The notes: generated by a model from the sequence alone, not told the origin. 64,000 nt of DNA from Burkholderiaceae bacterium (GCA_023954015.1 JAMLIS010000003.1:124001-188000); one strand, 5' to 3'; shown: positions 1 through 10,200, numbered from the stretch's first letter. Translations and numbers: made by a program.

Positions 1-1347
1 CCGATGTTCGAGAGCCATCAGCCGCCGCAGGGGTATTTCCATCCCGGCCGGAGCGAGAAGGATCGCTCGCGCATGGCGCTCGAACTGGTGGCGATGGTCG
101 GCGAGTTCGAGAAGCCGAAATATTTTCGCTACCGCGAGAAGATGTGTGCGCACGGGCGCAACCAGATCGTCGGCTGCACCGCGTGCATCGACGTCTGCTC
201 GACGCGTGCGATCGAATCGGCGGGCGACAGGATCCGCGTCGAGCCGCATCTGTGCATGGGTTGTGGCGGCTGCACAACCGTTTGTCCGTCGGGGGCGATC
301 AGCTACCAGTATCCGACGCCGGCCAGGTTGATGGAGCCGGTGCGACAGGGGCTGTCCGCGTATCGCGAGCGCGGCGGACGCGACGCGTTGATCCTCTTTC
401 ATGACGAGGAGTCGGGGCGCTTGCTGCTCGAGTCGTTGTCGCGCGCACCGCGTGGGGCGCGTGGTCCTGCGCGTGCGGCGCCGTCCGGACGAGGCCTTCC
501 TGCGCGCGTCATTCCGGTATCGGTTCGCCACGTCGGCTCGGTGGGCATCGACGTCGCGCTGGCCGCACTTGCCTACGGCGCGAGCCAGGTCGCCGTTCTG
601 GCCGCACCCGGCATCGCTCCGCAATACCGCGAGGCGACCACGGCGCAGTTCGCCGTTGCGCAGGCGCTGGTCGGCGCGGCCGGCTACGCCGGGAAGCACT
701 TCCTCGTCGTCGATGCGAGCCGTCCCGACTGGGTGGACGGACTGTTCGCTCTGCAAGCCGCCGACGGCGTCGCCCGCGCAGCCACCTTCGGGCTCTCGGA
801 AGACAAGCGGCGTTCGATCGAATTCGCGCTCGACCACCTCGTCGCGCAGGCCGCTTCCCGCGGGCATGTCGTTCCGCAAAGTGTCCCATTGCCCGCGGGC
901 GCGCCATTCGGTTCGTTGAAACTCCAAAGAGACAGCTGTACGCTATGTTTGGCGTGCATAGGTGCCTGTCCCGAATCGGCATTGCTCGACAACCCCGATT
1001 CGCCGCAGGTGCGCTTCATCGAGCGCAACTGCGTGCAGTGCGGCCTTTGCGTGAAGACCTGTCCCGAGCAGGCGATAACGCTGGAGCCCAGGTATGTGTT
1101 CAGCGAGGAGACAAGGACACCGGTCGTTCTCAACGAGGCGCAGCCGTTCGCCTGCATCTCGTGCGGCAAGCCCTTCGGCACTCGCCAGATGATCGAGAAC
1201 ATGCTCGGCAAGCTCTCCGGGCATTCGATGTTCGGCGGCGAGGCAACGCGCCGGTTGCAGATGTGCGCCGATTGCCGCATCGTCGACATGTTCTCCCGCT
1301 CCGACGAGACGACGATCGTCGCGCTCGACGAACGCAGGCGGCCGTGA
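1..1347 (+). CDS. Polyferredoxin of formate dehydrogenase cluster, 5' end outside window
   Basis: The frame is open through the first base, so the start lies upstream. The visible 448 codons begin in the middle of a family whose members have a further N-terminal Fe-S part. Two 4Fe-4S motifs lie near the start (CTACIDVC and CMGCGGCTTVCP) and two more near residue 315-350 (CTLCLACIGACP, CVQCGLCVKTCP). A C-terminal CxxC pair (CISC, CADC) could bind metal. The middle part resembles a heterodisulfide-reductase-like segment. Such proteins accompany TAT-targeted formate dehydrogenases in Betaproteobacteria and probably act in electron transfer or Fe-S assembly in the cytoplasm; the precise role is not established. 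The stop codon overlaps the GTG start of the next gene, so translation is probably coupled. Confidence 0.85.
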   Translation, partial: PMFESHQPPQGYFHPGRSEKDRSRMALELVAMVGEFEKPKYFRYREKMCAHGRNQIVGCTACIDVCSTRAIESAGDRIRVEPHLCMGCGGCTTVCPSGAISYQYPTPARLMEPVRQGLSAYRERGGRDALILFHDEESGRLLLESLSRAPRGARGPARAAPSGRGLPARVIPVSVRHVGSVGIDVALAALAYGASQVAVLAAPGIAPQYREATTAQFAVAQALVGAAGYAGKHFLVVDASRPDWVDGLFALQAADGVARAATFGLSEDKRRSIEFALDHLVAQAASRGHVVPQSVPLPAGAPFGSLKLQRDSCTLCLACIGACPESALLDNPDSPQVRFIERNCVQCGLCVKTCPEQAITLEPRYVFSEETRTPVVLNEAQPFACISCGKPFGTRQMIENMLGKLSGHSMFGGEATRRLQMCADCRIVDMFSRSDETTIVALDERRRP

Positions 1348-1988
1348 GCAGCGCGGCACCGGCGTCGTCGCAATCGCGTCCGGTGTCGCCGGAAGACGTC
1401 GCGCGTGCCCGCTGGTACGCGCTGTCGGCGGAGTTCTTCCGCGCACCGCCGCCGGCACAGCGGCTTCGCGAGATCGGCCTGCAGGCGGCGTCGCCGGACG
1501 CCGCCGACGTCGATTCCAGCCCGCTCGGGCGTGCGTGGAACGCGTTCGCGCATGCCTGCGCCAATGTCGATGCCGAAGCGCTGCGCGAGGAGTACGAAGC
1601 AGCGTTCATCGGCGTGGGCAAGGCCGAGGTGTTCCTGAACGCTTCGTGGCACCTGAGCGGGTACCTGCACGACCGTCCGCTGGTCGATCTGCGAGAGCAC
1701 CTCGCGCTGCTGGGCGTGTCCCGCAGACCCGGCGTCTCGGATACCGAAGATCACATCGCGGCACTGTGCGAGACGATGGCCTGGCTGATCATGGCCGCCC
1801 CCGAGCCGTTGCGAAGCCTCTCCACGCAGCGGGTGTTCTTCGAGCGTTTCCTGTCGCCATGGTACGAAGGACTGGTGGACGCGATCGAGCATTGCGGCGT
1901 CACCGATTTCTACAAGCACGCCGCACGGCTGCTCGGCGAGTTTTTCGCCGTGGAGCGCCAGGCGTTCGATTTCGAATCCCTCGACTGA
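1344..1988 (+). CDS. TorD/DmsD-family molybdoenzyme chaperone
   Basis: A 214-residue, all-helical-looking cytoplasmic protein. The GTG start overlaps the previous TGA stop (GTGA), which decides the start. The core has the family pattern: the EEYEAAFIGVG segment, then the DHIAALCETMAWLI helix, then FFERFLSPWYEGLVDAI. The TorD family binds the twin-arginine signal and apo-form of molybdoenzymes until cofactor is loaded, and here the client is most likely the catalytic subunit encoded two genes downstream. No Cys ligands or membrane segments are seen. Family assignment is firm; client specificity is inferred from the operon. Confidence 0.85.
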   Translation: MSSAAPASSQSRPVSPEDVARARWYALSAEFFRAPPPAQRLREIGLQAASPDAADVDSSPLGRAWNAFAHACANVDAEALREEYEAAFIGVGKAEVFLNASWHLSGYLHDRPLVDLREHLALLGVSRRPGVSDTEDHIAALCETMAWLIMAAPEPLRSLSTQRVFFERFLSPWYEGLVDAIEHCGVTDFYKHAARLLGEFFAVERQAFDFESLD

Positions 1989-2014
1989 TTTTCGCCTAGC
2001 GGAGGACTGCAGCG

Positions 2015-2236
2015 ATGAGCACGAAGAAGCCGAAAGCAGACAACGAGAATTCGCGCAGGGGCTTCCTGCTCGGCGCCGGACTCGCATCGGCAGCGGGCGC
2101 CGCGGTCGTCGCGACGCGTGGCGGTCCGCTGCAGGCGCCGGCCACCAAGGCGAAGCCCCGGCTGGATGAACGCGGTGGCGGCGGCTACCACGTCACCGAC
2201 CACGTCAAACGCTACTACCGCAGCACGCTGGTCTGA
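2015..2236 (+). CDS. Small twin-arginine protein of formate dehydrogenase operon (FdhX-like)
   Basis: A 73-residue protein. A basic N-terminus is followed by the twin-arginine motif SRRGFLLGAG at residues 13-22, a short alanine/glycine hydrophobic stretch, and a conserved-looking C-terminal end with HVTDHVKRYYRST. A GGAGGA ribosome site precedes the ATG. Small TAT-tagged proteins of this type sit directly before the catalytic subunit in many membrane-bound formate dehydrogenase operons (FdhX in Shewanella). Their job is not settled; an export or maturation partner is plausible. The gene lies 18 bp ahead of the catalytic subunit gene. Confidence 0.8.
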   Translation: MSTKKPKADNENSRRGFLLGAGLASAAGAAVVATRGGPLQAPATKAKPRLDERGGGGYHVTDHVKRYYRSTLV

Positions 2237-2254
2237 GAATCGAGGAGACGCGAC

Positions 2255-5200
2255 ATGCAACTGCAACGCAAATCCGCTGCGACTCCGGCGCCCGGCGCGC
2301 TCACTGCCAGCCTCGCGCGCGGCGTGCGCTCCGCGTTGTCGACGACGATGGATCGGCGCACGTTCCTGAAACGATCGGGAATCGGCGTCGGTGCGGGCGC
2401 TGCCGCCGGGGCTTTCTCCTTCGACATGGTCGAGCCCGTCCAGGCGCAGTCCGAGGCGGCGCGCAAGATCGAGGTGCACCGCACCGTCTGCACGCACTGC
2501 TCGGTGGGCTGTTCGATCGACGCCGTCGTCGAGAACGGCGTCTGGGTGCGCCACGAACCGGTGTTCGATTCACCGCTGAACCTGGGTGCGCACTGCGCCA
2601 AGGGCGCCGCGATCCGCGAGCACGGCCATGGCGACTACCGGCTCAAGACGCCGATGAAGCTCGTCGACGGCAAGTACCAGCGCATCAGCTGGAAGCAGGC
2701 GCTCGACGAGGTCACCGAGCGGCTGAAGAAGATCAAGCAGGAGTCCGGCCCCGACGCCGTGTTCTGGATCGGGTCGTCGAAGCACAGCAACGAACAGTCG
2801 TACCTGATGCGCAAGATGGTGTCGTTCTTCGGAACGAACAACATGGATCACCAGGCGCGCATCTGCCATTCGACGACCGTCTCCGGGGTGGCGAACACCT
2901 GGGGCTACGGCGCGATGACGAACTCGTACAACGACATGCAGAACACGAAGTGCGCGTTCTACATCGGATCGAACGCCGCAGAGGCGCATCCGGTGTCGAT
3001 GCTGCACATGCTGCATGCCAAGGAGAACGGCGCGAAGCTCATCGTCGCCGATCCGCGGCGCACCCGCACCGCGGCGAAATCGGATCTGTACATCCGCTTC
3101 CGCTCGGGCACCGACATTCCGGTGCTGTTCGGAATGCTGTACCACATCTTCAAGAACGGCTGGGAAGACAAGCAGTACATCAACGACCGCGTCTACGGCA
3201 TGGAGAAGGTGCGCGAGGAGGTGCTCGCGAAGTGGACGCCCGACAAGGTCGAGGAGGCTTCGGGCGTGCCGGAGGCGATCCTCGCGCAGGCGGCCGAGAT
3301 GATGGCGAAGAATCGCCCGTCGACGCTCGTCTGGTGCATGGGGCAGACGCAGCACTCGATCGGCAACGCGATGGTGCGTGCATCGTGCATCGTGCAACTC
3401 GCGCTGGGCAACGTCGGCGTGCCCGGCGGCGGCGCTAACATCTTCCGCGGCCACGACAACGTGCAGGGCGCCACCGACATCGGGCCGAACCCCGACTCGC
3501 TGCCCGGCTACTACGGTGTCGCCGCCGGCTCGTGGAAGCATTTCGCGGCAGTCTGGGGCGTCGACTACGACTGGATGAAGGCGCAGTTCGCGCCCGGCAT
3601 GATGGAGAAGGCCGGGCTCACCGTCTCGCGCTGGTGCGACGGCGTGCTGGAGAACAAGGAGGCGCTCGACCAGCCGTCGAGCCTGCGCGGCGTCGTCTAC
3701 TGGGGCCACGCGCCGAACTCGCAGACGCGCGGCCTGGACATGAAGCGAGCGATGGACAAGCTCGACCTGCTGGTCGTCGTCGATCCCTATCCGTCGGCCA
3801 CGGCGGCGATGGCGGCGATGCGCGGCAGCGACAACAAGAACATCAATCCGAACCGCGCGGTCTACCTGCTGCCGGCGTGCACGCAGCTCGAAACCTCGGG
3901 TTCGGTCACCGCGTCGAACCGTTCGCTGCAGTGGCGCGAGCGCGTCATCGAGCCGCTGTTCGAGTCGATGCCCGACCACACGCTGATGCAGGCGTTTGCC
4001 GAACGGCTGGGCTTCGGCGAGCAGCTGTCGAAGAATTACGAGATGCGCACCGTGAACAAGCACGGGATCGAATGGCACGAGCCGACGCCCGAGTCGATCC
4101 TGCGCGAGGTCAACCGCGGCATCTGGACGATCGGCTACACCGGTCAGTCGCCCGAGCGCTTGAAGTTGCACATGAAGAACCAGCACACCTTCGACGTGAA
4201 GACGCTGAAGGCGGTGGGCGGCCCGTGCGACGGCGACTACTACGGATTGCCGTGGCCGTGCTGGGGGAACCCGGAACTCAAGCACCCGGGAACGCCGAAC
4301 CTGTACCAGACCACCCGCCACGTGATGGACGGCGGCGGCAACTTCCGCGCCAACTGGGGCGTGGAACGCGACGGCGTGTCGCTGCTCGCGGCCGAGGGTT
4401 CGTACCCGAAGGGTGCCGACATCCACGGTGGCTATCCGGAGTTCGACTCGGTGCTGCTGAAGAAGCTCGGCTGGTGGGACGAGCTCACCGACGACGAGAA
4501 GAAGGCGGCCGACGGCAAGAACTGGAAGACCGACAACTCGGGCGGAATCATCCGCGTGGTCATGAAGAACCACGGCTGCTACCCGTTCGGCAACGGCAAG
4601 GCGCGCGCGATCGTCTGGAACTTCCCCGACCCGATTCCGTTGCATCGCGAGCCGATCTACGGCACGCGCCCCGACCTCGTCGCGAAATATCCCACGCACG
4701 ACGACAAGAGCAAGTTCTGGCGCATGCCGACGCTGTTCAAGACGCTGCAGCAGAAGAACATCGACGAAAAGATGTACGAAAAGTTCCCGCTGATCCTGTC
4801 GTCCGGCCGGCTCGTCGAATACGAGGGCGGCGGCGACGAGACGCGCTCGAACCCGTGGCTTGCCGAACTGCAGCAGGAGGCCTTCGTCGAGATCAATCCG
4901 AAGGCGGCCAACGACCGCGGCATCCGCAACGACGAATACGTCTGGCTGTCCACGCCCACCGGGGCGAAGCTGAAGGTCAAGGCACTGGTCACCGAGCGGG
5001 TGGGGCCCGATACCTGCTGGATGCCGTTCCACTTCGCCGGCTGGTGGCAGGGACGCGACCTGCTCGAGTTCTATCCGGAGGGTGCTCACCCGATCGTGCG
5101 CGGCGAGGCGGTGAACACCGCCACCACCTACGGCTACGACTCGGTGACGATGATGCAGGAAACGAAGACGACGATCTGCCAGGTCGAGAAGTTCGCCTGA
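2255..5200 (+). CDS. fdhA: Formate dehydrogenase catalytic (alpha) subunit, Cys-type, TAT-exported
   Basis: A 981-residue molybdopterin oxidoreductase that oxidises formate to CO2 on the periplasmic side. The twin-arginine signal MDRRTFLKRSG lies about 30 residues in and is preceded by an extra N-terminal stretch; the ATG at 2255 was kept because GAGGAG precedes it. A 4Fe-4S cluster is formed by Cys79, Cys82, Cys86 and Cys114. The metal ligand is Cys204 in ARICHSTT, where the E. coli FdnG enzyme has selenocysteine; no in-frame TGA is used. The C-terminal dinucleotide-binding domain carries the LSSGRLVEYEGGG region. The beta and gamma subunits follow. Whether Mo or W is bound cannot be told from the sequence. 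Confidence 0.95.
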   Translation: MQLQRKSAATPAPGALTASLARGVRSALSTTMDRRTFLKRSGIGVGAGAAAGAFSFDMVEPVQAQSEAARKIEVHRTVCTHCSVGCSIDAVVENGVWVRHEPVFDSPLNLGAHCAKGAAIREHGHGDYRLKTPMKLVDGKYQRISWKQALDEVTERLKKIKQESGPDAVFWIGSSKHSNEQSYLMRKMVSFFGTNNMDHQARICHSTTVSGVANTWGYGAMTNSYNDMQNTKCAFYIGSNAAEAHPVSMLHMLHAKENGAKLIVADPRRTRTAAKSDLYIRFRSGTDIPVLFGMLYHIFKNGWEDKQYINDRVYGMEKVREEVLAKWTPDKVEEASGVPEAILAQAAEMMAKNRPSTLVWCMGQTQHSIGNAMVRASCIVQLALGNVGVPGGGANIFRGHDNVQGATDIGPNPDSLPGYYGVAAGSWKHFAAVWGVDYDWMKAQFAPGMMEKAGLTVSRWCDGVLENKEALDQPSSLRGVVYWGHAPNSQTRGLDMKRAMDKLDLLVVVDPYPSATAAMAAMRGSDNKNINPNRAVYLLPACTQLETSGSVTASNRSLQWRERVIEPLFESMPDHTLMQAFAERLGFGEQLSKNYEMRTVNKHGIEWHEPTPESILREVNRGIWTIGYTGQSPERLKLHMKNQHTFDVKTLKAVGGPCDGDYYGLPWPCWGNPELKHPGTPNLYQTTRHVMDGGGNFRANWGVERDGVSLLAAEGSYPKGADIHGGYPEFDSVLLKKLGWWDELTDDEKKAADGKNWKTDNSGGIIRVVMKNHGCYPFGNGKARAIVWNFPDPIPLHREPIYGTRPDLVAKYPTHDDKSKFWRMPTLFKTLQQKNIDEKMYEKFPLILSSGRLVEYEGGGDETRSNPWLAELQQEAFVEINPKAANDRGIRNDEYVWLSTPTGAKLKVKALVTERVGPDTCWMPFHFAGWWQGRDLLEFYPEGAHPIVRGEAVNTATTYGYDSVTMMQETKTTICQVEKFA

Positions 5201-5234
5201 AGCGCATCGCAGAACGGATACAAGGAGACCCTCG

Positions 5235-5849
5235 ATGGCCCGAATGAAGTTCATCTGCGATGCCGAACGATGCATCGAGTGCAACAGTTGCGTCACCGCC
5301 TGCAAGCAGGAACACGAGATTCCCTGGGGCGTGAACCGGCGCCGCGTCGTCACGCTGAACGACGGGAAGCCGGGTGAACGCTCGATCTCGGTCGCGTGCA
5401 TGCACTGTTCGGATGCGCCGTGCATCGCGGTCTGCCCGGTCGACTGCCTGTATCACACCGACGAAGGCGTCGTGCTGCACGACAAGGACCTTTGCATCGG
5501 CTGCGGCTACTGCTTCTACGCGTGTCCGTTCGGTGCGCCGCAGTTCCCGCAGGCGGGCGCCTTCGGCCTGCGCGGCAAGATGGACAAGTGCACCTTCTGC
5601 GCGGGCGGCCCCGAGAAGGACGGTTCGCCCGAGGAGTTCGCGAAATACGGTCGCAACCGGCTCGCCGAAGGCAAGCTGCCGGTGTGCGCGGAGATGTGCT
5701 CGACGAAGGCGCTGCTGGGCGGCGACGGCGAGGAACTCGCGAACATCTACCGACAGCGCGTGATGGCGCGCGGCAAGGGCGCCGAGCTGTGGGGCTGGGG
5801 CACCGCCTACGGTCCGGGCGGGGCGCAGCAACGCAAGAGGGGGAGCTGA
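5235..5849 (+). CDS. fdhB: Formate dehydrogenase iron-sulfur (beta) subunit
   Basis: A 204-residue four-cluster ferredoxin. Cys13/16/19/23, Cys55/58/63/67 and Cys87/90/93/97 are clear 4Fe-4S groups, and CTFC at 119-122 with PVCAEMC near 145 completes the fourth. It passes electrons from the catalytic subunit to the cytochrome b subunit. It lacks a signal peptide, so it is expected to ride out with the TAT-exported alpha subunit. It also lacks the C-terminal membrane anchor helix of E. coli FdnH, so attachment must come from the gamma subunit or the neighbouring lipoprotein. A ribosome site AAGGAG lies 8 bases before the ATG. Confidence 0.93.
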   Translation: MARMKFICDAERCIECNSCVTACKQEHEIPWGVNRRRVVTLNDGKPGERSISVACMHCSDAPCIAVCPVDCLYHTDEGVVLHDKDLCIGCGYCFYACPFGAPQFPQAGAFGLRGKMDKCTFCAGGPEKDGSPEEFAKYGRNRLAEGKLPVCAEMCSTKALLGGDGEELANIYRQRVMARGKGAELWGWGTAYGPGGAQQRKRGS

Positions 5850-5852
5850 GCC

Positions 5853-6107
5853 ATGAGCAAGCCACGCATCGCAGCGTTTGCCGTTGCAGTCGTCGCACTG
5901 GGCGCGCTCGGCGCCTGCAGCGAGAATCCGCAGCTGATCGAAGGCCAGAGAATGGGCCACACGGTAGTCGACCGCGATACGCCGCCCTGGCAGGGCGATC
6001 CGCTGCTGTTCCAGGCGCAGTACACGCGCGGTGACGAAAGGAGCTGGGAAAAGCAGCTCACGCAGCGGCTACAGGGGCAGAACGAGTACATCCGCATCGG
6101 AGGCTGA
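5853..6107 (+). CDS. Small lipoprotein of formate dehydrogenase operon, function unknown
   Basis: An 84-residue protein. Residues 1-21 form a signal with a lipobox LGAC, so Cys21 is the likely lipidated residue. The mature part is short and charged (GQRMGHTVVDRDTPPWQGDP then YTRGDERSWEKQLTQRLQGQNEYIRIG). It starts 3 bases after the beta subunit stop and ends 2 bases before the gamma subunit, so it is embedded in the operon between two structural subunits. I do not recognise a named family. A role in anchoring or assembling the periplasmic complex is an inference from position only. Confidence 0.75.
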   Translation: MSKPRIAAFAVAVVALGALGACSENPQLIEGQRMGHTVVDRDTPPWQGDPLLFQAQYTRGDERSWEKQLTQRLQGQNEYIRIGG

Positions 6108-6109
6108 CG

Positions 6110-7195
6110 ATGAAACGAGCGATGCGGCTCCTGACGCTGCTGGTCGGGCTGTGGTGCTTCGCAGCTTTTGCCCAGCAGCAGGACGAGGCCTTGCAGGACG
6201 CGCCCACGGCCGAGACGGCGGCGAAAGCGCTGGCCGACACGCGCGACGATCCGGCGGCGCGACAGAAGGTGCAGCCCTACAACAACGCGCCGATCTGGCG
6301 GCAGGTCAACTCTGCGCAGGCGTTCTCCACGCAGCTGCCGAAGTTCGAGGGCGGTGTGCTGATCGAGCCGCGCGGCGAAGACTGGCGCCAGTTGCGCAAC
6401 GGCCCGATGACGGTGTGGGGCGGCTGGTTCCTGGTGGCGGTGCTGATCCTGATCGCGTTGTTCTACCTGTATCGGGGGCAGATCCGCCTGCAGGAGCCAC
6501 CCACCGGGCAACTGATCGAGCGTTTCACTTTTGTCGAGCGCGCAACGCATTGGCTGAACGCGGCCTGCTTCATCGTCCTGGGGCTGACCGGCATCCTGAT
6601 GCTGTTCGGCAAGCACCTCATCCTGCCGATCACCGGCTACACGATCTTCTCGATTCTCGGGATCCTGTCGAAGACGACGCACAACTTCGTCGGCCCGCTG
6701 TTTGCCGTCACGACGATCGCGATCTTCCTGATCTTCGTTCGCGACAACTGGATTCGCGGTTACGACATCCGCTGGCTCGTGCGCTTCGGCGGACTGCTGT
6801 CGAAGAGCAGTCCGCACGTGCCCAGCGGGCGCTTCAACGGCGGCGAGAAGGCGTTCTTCTGGCTCGGCGTCGTAGTGCTCGGCATCATCGTCTCGGTGGC
6901 CGGCTTCGTGCTCGACTTTCCGAACTTCGAGCAGACGCGGTTCACGCAGCAGACCTTCTGGTGGATCCACGTCGGCGCGGCGCTGCTCTTCCTTGCGCTC
7001 GTGTTCGGACACATCTACATCGGCACGATCGGGATGGAAGGCGCGCTGGAGGCGATGGAGTCCGGCTACGTCGACGAGACGTGGGCGAAGGAGCACCACC
7101 GCTACTGGTACGACGACATCCGCTCGGGCAAGATTCCCGCCCGCCGCTCGGATGACGCGACGGCGGCCGCGCTCCCGAGCCAGCTGCGGGGTTGA
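6110..7195 (+). CDS. fdhC: Formate dehydrogenase cytochrome b556 (gamma) subunit
   Basis: A 361-residue di-haem membrane subunit that passes electrons to quinone. A cleavable-looking signal peptide covers residues 1-22. A periplasmic segment of about 75 residues follows, longer than in E. coli FdnI, then an added membrane helix (WFLVAVLILIALFYLY) and four core helices. Candidate haem His residues are in ERATHWLNA, KTTHNFVGP, WWIHVGAA and LVFGHIYIG. It is the last gene of the operon; the next gene (rne) converges 15 bp away. I see no clear hairpin terminator in that gap. Confidence 0.92.
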   Translation: MKRAMRLLTLLVGLWCFAAFAQQQDEALQDAPTAETAAKALADTRDDPAARQKVQPYNNAPIWRQVNSAQAFSTQLPKFEGGVLIEPRGEDWRQLRNGPMTVWGGWFLVAVLILIALFYLYRGQIRLQEPPTGQLIERFTFVERATHWLNAACFIVLGLTGILMLFGKHLILPITGYTIFSILGILSKTTHNFVGPLFAVTTIAIFLIFVRDNWIRGYDIRWLVRFGGLLSKSSPHVPSGRFNGGEKAFFWLGVVVLGIIVSVAGFVLDFPNFEQTRFTQQTFWWIHVGAALLFLALVFGHIYIGTIGMEGALEAMESGYVDETWAKEHHRYWYDDIRSGKIPARRSDDATAAALPSQLRG

Positions 7196-7210
7196 GGTCC
7201 AGCCTCACGT

Positions 7211-10200
7211 TCACTTCGGACGGCCCGTTTCGACCTGCTCGAGCGGTTCGCTGCTCGCGGCGCTGCGCGGCTTGCGCACGCGAGGCCTGCGCGGCGGCGG
7301 CACCGTCTCGGGCTGCGGTTCGGGTGCGCTGCGCTGGGTGGTTTCGACCCACTGGAGGCCGGCCGTCTCGACGATCGACTCCAGTTGATCCTTGGGCAGC
7401 GTAGCCGGGACGATCGGCTCGGCCGCCTCCTTCGGCGCCACTTGCTCGGCTTCGGATCCTCCCGCACCGGCGGTCGTTTCGGGCTCTTCGGTGAGGAACC
7501 CGGCCGTCGGCACCTCTGGGGTCGAGGACCGGGGCGGCTGCGCGGCGCTTTCGTGCATCGCCTGCTCGGCGGACTGCTCGTCGAGCGGCTGCTTGCGCAG
7601 GCTTTCGGGAATTACGCGAGCGCCGTCGCTGCCGCGTGCTGCGGACACGCGCGAGTCGGTTCGCTGGACCGGCGCAACGGGTTTTTTCGCTGCTGCGTCG
7701 GCGGCGTCGCCGGCACTGTCCGGAGATCCGGCTTGCGCGGCGGTCGCTTCGATCGCGTCGGCGTCGCGCATGTCGGCGTCGAGCGCGCGCGATTCGATTG
7801 CCTCCGGTTCGAACGCCGTGGTCGCAGCAACTTCTTCGACGCCGGCCTCCTCGGCTGCGCCGGTCTCGGCTTCGGACTCGAGGCCGTTGTCTTCCGCCGT
7901 CGGTGCGCCGTTGCGTTGCGCGCCACCGCGGCGTCCTCGTCGGCGCCGGCCGCGCCCGCTGCGGGCCTCGTCGGGGGTCTCGGCAGACGGGACCGACGGC
8001 TCCGAAGTGTCGGGCGCTGCGCCGAGCAACTGGGCATCGGCAAGCGCGGGCGGTGCGAAGGAGGGCTGGCCGGCCTGGTCCGCTTCGGTGACCGGCGTGT
8101 CGCGGGAAGCTTCGGGACGCGCGCGCTCGGCTCGGCGCGGACGTTCACCGCGATCCGGCCGCTCCGCGCGTTCACCGCGATCCGGCCGCTCCGCGCGTTC
8201 ACCGCGATCCGCCTGCTCCGCGCGTTCACCGCGATCCGCCTGCTCCGTGCGTTCACCGCGCACCGTGCGCTCCGCGCTTTCGCCCCGCTCGATGCGCTCG
8301 CCGGGTTCAGGGCGATCGGCTCGTTGACTGCGCTCGCCGCGCTCGCCCCGTTCGGCACGCTCGCCGCGCTCGGAACGGTCGCGGCGCTCGCCCCTTGCCG
8401 GGCGCGCCGTCTCGTCGCGTGTGGCGGCTTCGCGTTCCGGTCGCCGCGTGCGTTCGCCGCGTTCGGCACGCTCCCCGCGCTCGCCATCGCGGCGGTCGCG
8501 ACCGCCGCGCGTGCCGCGTCCGTTGCGTGCGCTGCGCTCGCCGGCGGCGCCTGCTTCACGCTCGCTGCGGACCGGGCGGCCTTCGCGCGCTTCGCCGCGG
8601 CCTTCCGCGCGCGGCTCCGCCGCGCGGGCTGTGCGCGCCGATTCGCCGGCCGCCGGGGCGCCGGTCCTGGCCAGCGCGCTCGCTTCGTTCGCCGGCTTGC
8701 GCCGCAGCCAACCCAGGATGCGCCCGAGCAGGCCGTCGGCGTTCGCCGACGCGGGTTCGACCATCGCCGTGCGCGCGACGTGCGGCCGCGCGCTGTCCGT
8801 CTCGACACCTCCGCGCTCGGCCGGTGCGGCCGGCGCACGCTGCGCGCGTGGCGGTGGGGGCTGGTCGGGGGTGATGCCTCGCACCAGCGCTTCCTGGCGC
8901 GGCTTGATCGCCTCGAACTTGCTTTCGAGATACGAGTTGTCGTGCGCCGGCGCGTCGGCCAGCGTGTGGCTGGCACGATAGGTGGCCAGGCGCTCGTCGT
9001 CGTGGCGCAGCCGCTCGGTCTTGTAGTGAGGCGTCTCGAGATGCTGGTTCGGGATGAGGACGATCTCGACCTTCAGCCGCGCCTCGAGCTTGTTCAGCTC
9101 GCTGCGCTTCTCGTTGAGCAGGTAGGTGGCGACATCGACCGGGACCTGCGCGTGCACCGCGGCGGTGCTGTCCTTCATCGCCTCTTCCTGGATCACCCGC
9201 AGCACGTGCAGCGCCGACGATTCGGTGTCGCGGATGACGCCGGTCCCGTTGCAGCGCGGACAGGTGATGTGCGTGCCTTCGTTCAACGCCGGGCGCAGGC
9301 GCTGGCGCGACAGCTCCATGAGCCCGAAGCGCGAGATCTTGCCGGTCTGCACGCGTGCGCGGTCGTAATGCAGCGCATCCTTCAGCCGCTGCTCGACCTC
9401 GCGCTGGTTCTTCGCGCTCTCCATGTCGATGAAGTCGACGACGATCAGGCCTCCGAGATCGCGCAGCCGCATCTGGCGCGCCGCTTCGTCGGCCGCTTCG
9501 AGGTTGGTGCGCAGCGCCGTCTCCTCGATGTCGGAGCCTTTCGTCGCGCGCGCCGAGTTGACGTCGATGGCCACCAGCGCCTCGGTGTGGTCGATGACGA
9601 CCGATCCGCCCGAAGGCAGCGGCACGATGCGCGAATACGCGGTCTCGATCTGGTGTTCGATCTGGAAGCGCGAGAACAGCGGCGTGTCGTCGCGATAGCG
9701 CTTGACCCGCTCGACGGTGTCGGGCATGACGTGCGCCATGAACTGGCGAGCCTGCTCGTAGATGTCGTCGGTATCGATCAGGATCTCGCCGATATCGCTG
9801 GTGAAGTAGTCGCGGATCGCGCGAATGACGAGGCTCGATTCCTGGTAGATGAGAAACGGGCCGGGAGCGGAGCCGGCCGCGGTCTCGATGGCCTTCCACA
9901 GCTGCAGCAGGTAGTTCAGGTCCCACTGGAGCTCCTCGGCACTGCGCCCGATGCCGGCGGTGCGCGCGATCAGGCTCATGCCCGACGGATGCTCGAGCTT
10001 GTCCATCGCCTCGCGCAGTTCCTGCCGGTCTTCGCCCTCGATGCGCCGCGACACGCCGCCGCCGCGCGGGTTGTTGGGCATCAGCACGAGATAGCGGCCG
10101 GCCAGCGAGATGAAGGTGGTCAGTGCGGCGCCCTTGTTGCCGCGCTCTTCCTTTTCGACCTGGACGATCACTTCCTGGCCTTCGGAGATCGCGTCCTGGA

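Noticed and set aside
2864..2866. Selenocysteine site in formate dehydrogenase
   Set aside because: The codon is TGC (Cys204), and no in-frame TGA or need for one exists.
2570..5425. Long open frame of about 950 codons antisense to the formate dehydrogenase catalytic gene
   Set aside because: It is a shadow of the GC-biased third codon positions of fdhA; its product is Arg/His/Val-rich without any family motif.
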